Shown here one piece after another: positions 22,101 to 31,555 of a DNA stretch of 64,000 bases (positions are counted from its first letter, which is position 1; each line of letters starts with the position of its first letter). The stretch spans positions 4,340,001-4,404,000 of the forward strand of contig JBLDXI010000015.1 of the NCBI GenBank assembly GCA_047495785.1. Direction: 5' to 3'. The position numbers and the translations under genes are program-made. The notes beneath the pieces are model-generated. The model did no database searches. It worked only from the letters and a program-made list of their open reading frames with translations, and had not been told where the DNA came from. The stretch is from Lepidodermella squamata. Its lineage: Eukaryota > Gastrotricha.

Positions 22101-22862
22101 GAAGCTGCATCTCTGCCGTACAAACCCTGCGAGATCTTGAGCATTTCCCCGACTGGCTCAATTTCCCTGCGATTCTTGACTGCCAAAGACTCGTTGAAGG
22201 ACATGTTGTCGAAACTGAACGATGACTACCAGTCTTCTCCTCCCTTGGCCGGTGCCTACACTCCACGGAAAGGTGACCTGTGCGCTTATCGTGCCTCTCT
22301 GGACAACAATGCCAACTGGGAGCGCGCTCGCGTTGACACTATTTCAGGTGGTAAGATTTCGATCGTTTTGATCGACAGCGCGAAGACGCTGGTTCTGAAC
22401 TCGGCTGCTCAACTCGCTGTCTTGCCCGAGCGATTCAAATCCCTGCCGCCTCAAGCTACTGAAGCTAACCTTGCCGGAATCCGCTTCCCGAAGGACGAGG
22501 AATACCGCGCTGATGCCATCAACCATATGCAGCAGCTGATTGACGATCACAACGGTCCGATGGAAGCCGCTGTTGTGTCGAAGGTTGGCGGTGATAATAT
22601 CGTTTTGCGCCTGGTGTCCAGCACTTCCAACGGAGATTCAAGCTCGTCTGATGACGTTGACGTCGGTCGTCATCTGCTTGCGAATGGCCTTGTCACCATC
22701 GACCGCAAAGCCGTCCGCCGCCAGATGCCCAACGCAAGCCTCCGTGAAGAGCTGTCGGCCGCTCAAGCCAAGGCCCGCGAACGCCGCCTGAATATCTGGC
22801 GCTACGGTCACTTTGAAGAAGAAGGTTCCGATGACGAGAACGAACGTCCCTTCCGGCGCTAA
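19121..22862 (+). CDS. SND1: Tudor staphylococcal nuclease (SND1, p100)
   Basis: RNA-binding nuclease-fold protein found in RISC, spliceosomes and stress granules. Four exons: 19121-19500, 19966-20872, 21062-21382 and 21561-22862, giving 969 residues (human 910). Four N-terminal SN-like domains are visible, with repeated blocks such as EAREYLRKKLIGKEV, EAKFFVESRLLHRDIKV, YDIPFMFQAREFMRKKL and EEACLFLKELV. The Tudor domain, nested in the fifth SN fold, begins near GAYTPRKGDLCAYRA. The ending LNIWRYGHFEEE is typical. Oddly, the Tudor aromatic-cage motif FYIDYGN of the human protein is replaced here by VLIDSAK (residues 805-811), and the EWYRARV tyrosine is a glutamate. The second half of the gene is strongly codon-biased toward C/G-ending codons. 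AATAAA at 23024-23029 is the probable poly(A) signal. Confidence 0.97.
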
Positions 22863-24178
22863 ATTTACGAGAGATCTGTGAGAGAATGGGCCTAATTGTT
22901 GCGTTTAGGCTGAGCACGAACTTTATTTTAAATCGGGAAACTATTCAATAAGTCTATTATAGGCGGAGATTGGTGATCAATATCTTAATTATTATTATTT
23001 ATAATTCCAGGCATGTGGCATGAAATAAACCGATTAGGTTGCATATATTCTGCACCATATGAATTGAAGGTCTCTTCGCTATTTTAATTGTAATCGGAGC
23101 GAATGTTGTCAAAATTTATCTTCATGCTCACTTTAATGGGTCGTTTTTTTCGGATTCTGTTGCACGTGAACCAAAAAACATTAGCAGCACTTGTGATCGT
23201 TAAGTATCTTTTTCTCCACGTGAATTACATCATTATTTGTTCATCTGAGTTGTGTTTTTTCGCATACGCGGTAAACGTGTTTACTGTAATAAGTATTGCG
23301 AGTCTTGATGCGTTGTGAGCGCGTTATTTTGACCGAAATTAATTACAACTGACTTTGCCTTCTTGCGAGTGTAATATTATTATTTCGTCTTGTGCAAGCA
23401 AACGCATCTTCATTTTTGGTGAGAGGTGCTTTTGTGTACTGAATTAGCATGCTCAAAGCAGCACTTATTTTTCGAAAAAGACGCACATGTATATTGACTA
23501 AGCTCTCGGATAGTGCATTAAATGTAATAAATTTATTCCTGTCTTCGCATTTCTCAGCATTCAGTTATGATTTCTCTACAAGAATATCTGTATAATTTAA
23601 TTGAAAACCAAGACGAGGCCATATCTTGTGAAGTTATATGCCTATGTTATACTGAAAATTAACCCGGCAATTGAAAATTAAATAAAAACTGGTGAGGTTT
23701 AAATAGTGTGATCTTTTATTCCTTTTTTCTCGTCAATTTTCAAGGCACTCGTTGCATTGAAAATATTATTTACAAAATACAAAGGCCAGCAGAAAATTCA
23801 ATCGATGACGATGTGCCACTTCGAGTATGTCAGTTTTCCAGGAATTTCAACATGACATTATGCAGCCAGACTTTCACGCCAAATTCAAGCACCTTGGGCG
23901 CTGTTATTAGCATTGCTGCTACTATTTCAAGGAAGATAGAAGTACATGAAAAGAGAAACATGAACAAAACTGTAGACGACAATTAATCTTGAATAGCAAG
24001 AATTTTAATGACGAAAAAATAAACAAAAACACGAAGACGCGAATATTATCCCAGCACAACGATCGTCCTTGAAAACGACAAACAGATGGTAGTAGCACGA
24101 TCCCCTCATTCGGTCACTGTTCCAATGCAGAAGGATGTTCCCTGCAAAAACGCTCATTTCTGCGACGATTTTTAATAA
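22863..24178. other. 3' flank of SND1; no gene recognised
   Basis: About 1.3 kb of AT-rich sequence. AATAAA at 23024-23029 fits SND1. The minus-strand unknown gene ends at 24179. Short frames at 23103-23318 and 23708-23986 show no recognisable domain and no codon bias. Confidence 0.5.
23024..23029 (+). terminator. Poly(A) signal AATAAA of SND1
   Basis: Canonical hexamer 160 nt after the SND1 stop codon. No equivalent hexamer exists between PUS3 and SND1. Confidence 0.6.
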
Positions 24179-24830
24179 TTAAAAGTGCAAAGGAGCTAAT
24201 TGGTTAAGATCTCTATGGGTAAAGTTAGGCGAAGAACTGCCAGGGATTGTTCTGAATTTATGCGTAGCGCTGTTGGCTGCACCTTCGGGGGAAAGAGCTT
24301 TTTTCTCAGTAACAGCCAACTGGCCGGCGGAAGCAGCTCGTGTCAGAGAGGCGGGGGATGAGTCGCTCTGATTGCAAGGGAAAAATCCTGGTTCACCAGC
24401 GACAATACCTTAAAAAAGCCAAAATATAACATTAAAGTTTCTTTTCATGTTTATGCGTACCTTTCTCTTTTACTTGTGTGACAAGAGATGCTGATTCTGG
24501 AATGGTAATCATTGAAGAGCCCTTTTTAATTTTATTGCTCGGATATGCTTCGATGTTGAGAAGTTTGTTGACAAAAATATGGGGATTGAGAGGCTCTTCG
24601 CCGTGCCCAGAAGTTTCGGACGTCGCCGGTGAAGCAAGCTGGTCATGTGAGCCGTATTTCCGATGGTTCAGAAGTGAAGAAACTTTAAACATTAAACCGC
24701 CATCGAAATGATCAGGAGGTGACGCGGGGAAGTCTTCGAGCGCCGCAGAGGCTGACTGAGTTCGAAGGCCGATAGGCGCTGTTGGTCGTTGAGAATCCAT
24801 TGGATTCGCTGCAGTATTACTACTAGACAT
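24179..24830 (-). CDS. Unrecognised Ser/Pro-rich protein, 199 residues, two exons
   Basis: Exons 24461-24830 and 24179-24408 join in phase 1 across a 52-nt GT-AG intron to give 199 residues. The reading frame through both exons, the normal intron size and the clean phase support a real gene. I do not recognise the family. The protein is rich in Ser, Pro, Thr and Ala and is probably disordered, with no membrane segment or signal peptide. Two stretches look more constrained: LMFKVSSLLNHRKYGSHDQ (about residues 45-63) and HIFVNKLLNIEAYPSNKIKK (about 83-102), both with alternating hydrophobic residues as in short linear binding motifs. A second-exon stretch LTRAASAGQLAVTEKKALSP contains an RxxS site that a basic-directed kinase could phosphorylate. 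It could be an adaptor or regulator, but no function can be assigned. Confidence 0.6.
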
Positions 24831-25421
24831 TTTTCGGTGTGTTTGTCCCAAAGTAAATTAAATCATCAACTACTGGCTTTCAGACCGCATCGCCAGTAAA
24901 AAAATATATTATACTTGTATAATAAAACCTACGCAAAAAAATGAAAAGGTGAGAGACAAATGCCGCAAAAAAACATCTCCTTGCGATCAATCGGCGCGAC
25001 AAAATGCACACTTGTATTTCAAGTGGAGTACGTATCCTTTTTAGAAATTCTTTTGTACAAAAATGCACTCGGGAATTATTCAGTGAGCCCATTGATAAAA
25101 GCCGACAGAGAAGACGAGCTTGAAGTGCGTAATTTTCCGTCCCAGCCAGCCGAAAAAATAGCATCTGCAGCAGCCCATTTCACGCAGCGAACGAATCCGT
25201 TGTGATGGCCGACTACGATATGGCGCTTCAAGTATCTTCATTTGCATGTAAAACAAAAAATGAATCATCTAATAAATAGTTTTTTTAGTCATTGGCTAGT
25301 ACGTCTACTACTGCAGCTATGCGCTGGCGCTGACGTCACGTGATAGCTACGTTACTTGGGCGCGAATTATACGAGAATAATGGGCTATGTGCGCACTAGA
25401 ATTATGCTTAACGAGTACAAA
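24831..25421. other. Intergenic region between WDR77 and the unknown gene
   Basis: Both neighbours are on the minus strand, so this holds the WDR77 3' untranslated region and the promoter of the 199-residue gene. Overlapping short frames on both strands (24880-25268) show no conserved motif. Confidence 0.45.
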
Positions 25422-26591
25422 TTACTCATCATACCGTTCCGAAAAATCGCCAATGCATATATTTCCATCTTCACTGCCGCTTACAATAATCATCGAGCTA
25501 ATAAAAAAAATGAGAACATAGTATTTTCAACTTTTCACTTTTGGAGCGCACTTTTCTGGATGCGAATCTAGCGATGTGATTAGACCGGAATGGGGCGCTT
25601 TGCCAGGGTGAGAATGCGAATCACTTTCGATTCCATTTTCCATCGATTGACGTCTGAGATTATAGCGAGCTATCTGGCCATCAGAGTAGCCAACAAAAAC
25701 GAAATCTTGGCACGAATCAGGCCACAACAAGGCAGTGGGGTACGCTCCAACCGATAAGTGACTGTTCTCTCCTAACCGCAATAGATGAAGTACTGATTTT
25801 CTTTAAAACGAATATTACCAGTGAGAATTGATGGTGGTCCATAAGTGAGACGACTGTCGACTAGATAAACTTTTCCATCACGAGAAGCGACACAATAAAG
25901 ATTTTTGTCGTATGGCGATACTGCGACTGCGAGAATTCTATCGTTTGTGGCTAGGGAAAGCCTGTTATTAACCAAATTAAACTAAAGTGTAACCCAACTT
26001 TACCACTTGAAGATGCGCAACATGAAGCTGTTTCGAGATCCCAACATTTTGAGGTAAAATCGAAAGAGCCAGAGATAACTTGAGCACCGTCAGAGGATAC
26101 AGCCAACGACGAAACAGCGTCGTCGTGGCCAATTAGGGTTTGATAAATGCGAACGTCAGGAAAATTATCACCGGCAGTGTAGCGAAAGAGTTCGATGGTT
26201 CCTTTATCGGCCCCACACACAATAGATGAATCATTCAGTCGAGCCGAGCAGGCATACGTTGTCGAGTTGTCAGTGAAATATGCAACAGGAGACGACAGGG
26301 CAGTCTCGGCAGCAGAAAAACTCGAGTAAACACCGACAAAACCTTGCCAGACATTACCACCCAACTCAGATGACACAACAAATGTTTTGCCATCTAAAAA
26401 TTACAGTAGAACACAAATCACTTCTTGAAATTTATCTCACCAGAAGAAACGATGAAGGATTCCAAATCACCGCCATGTACCTTGTGGCCAGAGTAATCAA
26501 ATGGGTTTATAGAGCCATTCGAGAGGGATGTAGGAAAAGGACTGTCATATTCATCCTGAATGCCCCAATCTTGACTTTCTACTGCCGCCAT
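25422..26591 (-). CDS. WDR77: Methylosome protein 50 (WD-repeat protein 77)
   Basis: Partner of the arginine methyltransferase PRMT5; it presents substrates such as Sm proteins and histones for symmetric dimethylation. Exons: 26441-26591, 26004-26393, 25819-25950, 25552-25792 and 25422-25497, giving 329 residues (human 342). WD-type blades are visible: YACSARLNDSSIVCGADKGT, then LIGHDDAVSSLAVSSDGAQV with VISGSFDFTSKCWDLE, then ILAVAVSPYDKNLYCVASRD with GKVYLVDSR, and the last blade HPENSMIIVSGSEDGNICIG. The N-terminus lacks a blade signature, as in MEP50. The last two exons were joined by hand and restore a complete final blade. One acceptor is the second of two AGs 11 nt apart. The assignment to MEP50 rather than another WD protein rests on length, the CW-LE and V-SRDGKVYLVDSR blocks, and is good but not certain. 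Confidence 0.82.
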
Positions 26592-26967
26592 CTCATAAAT
26601 AATTGATCAAATTACCTAGCTAAAAAAATGAAATAAGATTTAACAGAAGTTAGTCAACTTTATTGTTCAATGCCACCGATTTCTTTCACTTGGGCGAAAA
26701 ATCGCACTTGACACAACAAGGCAAAATACCAGAAATTGAAACAGCTAATATCGTTCAATTTGTTATTTTTCAAAGCATCAAAACACAACACAGTATTCAA
26801 CATTACGCAATATAGTGACCGCATTTCATCGAAATGCTGATAGAATAAGATGACTGGACTGAGTAGGTAGCTTGAACGTGCCATAATCCATGGCCCCATA
26901 ACATAAAGAATATATGAATAAAGATAATGTCATTAGAGCATGCGAAGTAGAGAACTTGGAAAAATGA
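26592..26967. promoter_or_regulatory. SLC35A 3' region and WDR77 upstream region; poly(A) signal
   Basis: TTTATT at 26659-26664 reads AATAAA on the minus strand and lies about 305 nt after the SLC35A stop. It is only about 70 nt before the WDR77 start codon, so the two minus-strand genes are tightly packed. No further coding frame is convincing. Confidence 0.5.
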
Positions 26968-28424
26968 TTACACATTGGCAGGGCCACCCTTTGAACGGTA
27001 CTGCAGACTTGACGGGGATGGAGGCTTACCGTCATTGTACCTAGATTCTTGACCAACAGATGGGTTTGGTTTCGCAGGAACAGGCGGGTAAGCGGAATAT
27101 AAAAAGACAGCTGCAACTACAAAAGCTGCTCCGAGATTAAACACAGCCGATAGGTGAGTGGAGAAAAACGCCCATGTGAGGAAGCAAGACAGTACAATTG
27201 CAGCAGAGGTTGCAAATCCTTTAAGGATATTATCCGCATATTTCACTACAACAGCGACGACTAAACCGCCCAGCGATTGCAACAGAATAACGATCCACAC
27301 TAGCCAGTCAAAACCAACAAAAAAGCCTTCAGACATGATTTTTGAATAGTCGCTGATGAAAGCTGTGATGAAAGCAAGGGGAAGTGATAAAGCAGCAAGT
27401 TGGATATTTCGAAGCCAAAGGCTGAGGTCCGAGCCCTTCAAGATTTTCTCAAAGTAAACTCCAGCAAAGCCAGATAGAAGGCAAGCAACGAGAACGGATA
27501 AGATTCCGACCGTATAACTTTGCTCAGGGGCAGAAGATGCGGCAGCAGCAGCAGTGGTAGTAGTAATATTCGCATCAGATGCAGGGCTTCCAGAGAAGTT
27601 CATATTAGAAATTTGAACAATTGAAACGCCAACAAAAAGCAGTCCGAGCGATAGCCATTGAGTGCGACTAAGGGATTTAGATAGCATCACCACAGAGAAA
27701 ACAGCCGTGGTGAAAATCTTCAGCTGATAAGACACTTGGAAAGTCGCCGCATCGAGATTTGAAACAGCCACATAAAGCAAATTATTCTGAATTGTGTATA
27801 TCAGCGAAGGTACCGCAACTTTCAGGGTGTCAACGGGTTGCCGTATTACTTTATCTCTTAGCTCTATCCAAGCAACCACCGGATTCCAGCCATGCTCGTA
27901 AGTGAGAAACACAAAGCAAACAGCCAATTTCACCCATTCACCCATTATTACTCCGACTGTGGCCAGAAACATCGGGCCGGTACGAGTGCGCGCGTAGCGC
28001 ATCACCAACACCAGAGCAGTGTTTTGCAGCGTGAGGATTACGAGACTCGTGTATTTCATCAGATTAGCTGGAGATTGAAAGCGATAATGCATAATTATTG
28101 ACAACAAATTCGAGACTCACCTCTACTGAGCGATGTTCCCGAGCGAGGGGAGGGCATTTTAGTAGTTTTATCTTTTTCCTCTCCGTCACCTATGGCAGTG
28201 GAAACAACGGTTATGTTTTCGCCTGATTCTGGATTGATAGCTTGAAAAGCGACAGCCTCAGTTTTAGAGGGTTCTATGCTCAGCGAGCGACTCAAGGAAC
28301 GCAATGTTAGTTTAGATCCTATTAAGCTTTTAATTCCTGCACCTTCACCAACAAGCGCTTCAGATTCGGAGTTGTTAACTTCAATATGAATGAATTCTTC
28401 AACTTTATCAGGGTCTTCACTCAT
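26968..28424 (-). CDS. SLC35A3: Golgi nucleotide-sugar transporter, SLC35A2/A3 type
   Basis: Exchanges cytosolic UDP-GlcNAc or UDP-galactose for UMP across the Golgi membrane to feed glycosylation. Exons 28121-28424 and 26968-28067 (53-nt intron) give 467 residues. From about residue 103 the family core is unmistakable: NLMKYTSLVILTLQNT, MRYAR, the block IYTIQNNLLYVAVSNLDAAT, QVSYQLKI-TTA-FSV, SGFAGVYFEKILK, LWLRNIQLA, LQSLGGLVVAVVVKYADNILKGFAT and a final GAAFVVAAVFLY. Ten membrane segments are expected. The first exon adds about 100 hydrophilic residues, rich in Ser and Glu, that vertebrate SLC35A3 (about 325 residues) lacks; this tail would face the cytosol. A Ser/Thr/Ala loop lies between spans. 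Substrate choice between UDP-GlcNAc and UDP-Gal cannot be decided from sequence alone. Confidence 0.93.
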
Positions 28425-29550
28425 CGAAAATTAAGAAGCAACTAAAAAGAGATTCGAGAGATGTTAGTAGTATAATACAAATAGCATAATAGGGGAAATT
28501 CAATCGCTAACCACTAGCCGAATCGGCTTTAGGAGCGGGCAAGTAGCAAAGAAGCAGCAAGCAGCAGAGCAACAGTAACGGCGGAAAAAAAACAAAAAAG
28601 AAAAGATGTTGACGACCCAGAAGGCGGCATTTTCAAATATTTAAATATTTTCAGGAAAACCAGCCAAATTATACATGCTACTATTCAATTAGTTGTTAAA
28701 TATATTTCTCCAATTTCTTAGGACATATAGTTGAAAAATTTGAAACGCGAAAAATGCCTCATCACGGCATGACTTGCCAGTTTTGGCTCAACTTATTCTT
28801 GCCGGTCATATTCGTTCATGAAGCTGGGCCTTTACGTATGCGTTTATACTCTGGGTGTGAATCTGGTCAATATTATGGTCCTCTCTTGCTGGGTAGGAAG
28901 GCAAAATCATGTTAAATTTCAGGAAATTGAATCAAATTTCATAGCGTCTTTCTTTGCGCTCCTAGAATTTGCGATTTGATTGATAAGACTATAATCCGAT
29001 GGAACGCTCCATCGTGTCGTGGTCTCAAAATGGGGTTTATGCATGACTACCGAACTAATTCGATGAAATAATTCCTTGTATTTATTTCATTTTAAATGCT
29101 TTTAGTGCGTTCTTCTAGTTTCTTTGATCTTTCTTTAGTCGTGGGGAACTCACAGGTTGCACATAAGTTGATTTGATGCAAGTCGTATGAACCGTTTCTT
29201 ATTTCTTAGTGATATTATTTATTTTAACAGCAACATGCTCAACTCTTTTTAAAGCTGCCTAACTAATTTCCCTTCCGGACCCCAGTCTCATTTTTTCTCC
29301 AAAACCAACTGCTGAGAAAGTATTAGCGATTGATCGTAATGCATTATGTGTTAGCTCTTGGATTGTTGACCATAATCAGTCTGTGATCCAATTCAAAATA
29401 CCACCTATTTTATTATCATTCGGGAACTCCGAGAAGACAGTTGCGTATTATCTTTTATGTTTTCAATATCCTGTATTCATACGTTTTATGTAAAGTTTTT
29501 TTTTCTTGCCTTTGATAGAGTTAACAGTTTAATTTATTGAATCGTCAAAT
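28425..29550. other. Divergent promoter region between SLC35A and Sec61 beta
   Basis: About 1.1 kb between two divergently read genes. A short hydrophobic frame from about 28818 (starting MKLGLYVCVYTLG and ending at a GTAGG donor-like site) has no credible following exon. A CAG-rich patch (about 28540-28580) lies near the SLC35A side. No gene is supported. Confidence 0.5.
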
Positions 29551-29880
29551 ATGGTCAGTTAACTTTCCCTTCAACCTAATCCATTTATAATTTAATTCAT
29601 TTAATAGCCTGAGCAGAAATTGGTCCCTAAAGGTCCTCCGTCAGGAGCTACCGTTCGTCAACGCCGCACCGGTGGCACTGGGGGCTCAAGTGGCAATTCT
29701 GGTAACTCTAGTGGCGCTGTCCGTCGCTCTGCTCCGAGCAATACCGCTGGCATGTTCCGATTCTACACTGAAGATTCGCCTGGTATTAAAGTTGGACCCG
29801 TGCCCGTTTTGGTTCTGAGCCTCGTTTTTATTGCTTCGGTCTTCATTCTGCACATCTGGGGCAAGTACAATCGCGGTTGA
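29551..29880 (+). CDS. SEC61B: Protein translocon subunit Sec61 beta
   Basis: Tail-anchored subunit of the endoplasmic reticulum Sec61 channel. The start codon 29551-29553 is followed at once by a GTCAGT donor; the acceptor is at 29606-29607 and exon 2 runs 29608-29880, giving 91 residues (human 96). The sequence reads [20 protein letters not shown], then a Gly/Ser-rich stretch, then [20 protein letters not shown] and the membrane anchor [19 protein letters not shown], ending YNRG. The block [32 protein letters not shown] is nearly invariant in animals. AATAAA at 30059-30064 lies about 180 nt after the stop. The intron directly after the ATG is unusual but is needed for a normal start, because no other ATG precedes the conserved part. 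Confidence 0.96.
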
Positions 29881-31555
29881 AATTCTCGACCAGATTGTTA
29901 TTGGTTACGTGTTCTATCTAAATTTCGACGGACATTCCTGTAACTCCAAATATTTGAAAGTCTTCAATGGAAGATGTGCATTCTATTATATAGTGCATAA
30001 AGTACTTGAGCGCATTAACTGCTCTTTTGGCATGTCAATTGTTTTGGCGTTGGAGGTCAATAAAGAAACTGTAATATAACACCGATGAATTGCGTTGTCT
30101 CTTTGATAATTGCGTTACTTAAGGAGGACAGTCCACTAACTTGGGACTTCATTTCAAGAAATAGTTCCGCTTGGGCTATTTATTTGTTTACGATATGGTT
30201 TAATGGTCTGAAACGAACAAGCGTTTCTATAACCGCAAAACACAAGTACGATCGATAGCATTCCAGATACGATTGAAACTCATTAATAATGAATATTTTT
30301 ACCAAGGCTACTGCGGCGTTCCATTTCACCATGAAGTTGTTAATTGCGCCTAAGACTCTTCGTGTCTGCGGTGCTGACTTAATTCATTCGGGAAATTAAA
30401 TATTGGCACCGAAAGTAATCCTGTACAGGTTGTTGTAGCGACAGACTTCTAGTGCGTCGTTGGAATAGGCTGCAATAATGCAATTGAGTAGTCTCTATGT
30501 CATATCAACAAACAGATTCAAGGTCGCTTTTTTGTTTGCAATAGCGATTCATTTTATGGCCGTTGTGCGCGCACTGAAGGGGCGAATGACGCTTTACCGG
30601 CGAAAGTTTATCTTCGAAAAAAGGCGATCACTGTTTATTTTTATCAAAATAATAAACATTAGATAAATCCAGTCAGCACTGAGCTCGTGATTTATAGGCA
30701 AATGCATTTAATTAACATTTATTTGCTGAATTTTCTATTTCCTGCGCCGTGTACTATTATATTAGTGTATTAAGGCCGGCGAAAGTCATCAAATATCACT
30801 CTGAATAGCCAATGCTCTAACCATAGCTGACTCTAGTTGTCGAACGAGGGCTATAATTCCGAAAGTCAACAAACAAACCGCTCTCCCAACATCTCAACAT
30901 TCGCAGTTCCAATCAGGGTTCGCACCAGAGAAAAAAGTGCGCGCCTGTCGGCTAGTGAAGGATCGCGCTCAATGTGGAGCCAATAAACCGATGGTCTTTT
31001 CTGTTAGTAAACCCAATATATATATAATATTGTAGGTATATAATTCTGCGCATACAAGACCTATTAAACGCTGCGTCTTGTTTTCAAATAATCCAATAAC
31101 AAATCATCGCCATTTATTTTCTCGCGCTACCTTTAATCCGATGCATAGCGCAAGCTCTGCATTCCCACCTTCACGCTGTTTTTTGTTTGCACTGCTAATA
31201 TCAGGTTATTACAGTCCGGAGGCATGTTTTAGGTATAAATCACAGTGGCTATAGCATCAAATAAAAAAACCTATTAATATCTCTCTGTATAATAAGTTAA
31301 TTTCATTATCCTCGGCAATGAGATGGCGCTTTACCGGTAGCGCAACCAATTTGCCGATTTTTTACTGACATCGAATTTGCTGTTAAGACACGGATGCAGC
31401 AATCAAACAGCCATTAAAAAGAATAACATTTAATCATACCGTCGCATTCAGTGCTATGCATAACCAGTTTTTAGTGCATTTTCGCCATTTGCCTGTATTT
31501 TATTCTTGCTTTATCAATTTATTTTAGGAATACCTGTTTTCAGCAATAATATGCA
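29881..31555. other. Upstream region of F-spondin; no gene recognised
   Basis: After the Sec61 beta 3' region (poly(A) signal AATAAA 30059-30064), about 1.5 kb of AT-rich sequence follows with no conserved frame. TACCTGTTTTCAG at about 31532-31544 looks like a 5' untranslated splice acceptor for F-spondin, so an untranslated exon probably lies upstream. Confidence 0.5.
30059..30064 (+). terminator. Poly(A) signal AATAAA of SEC61B
   Basis: Canonical hexamer 178 nt after the Sec61 beta stop codon. Confidence 0.65.

Noticed and set aside
28818-28895. Short hydrophobic frame starting MKLGLYVCVYTLG with a donor-like end
   Set aside because: No downstream exon continues the frame; every acceptor tried leads quickly to a stop.
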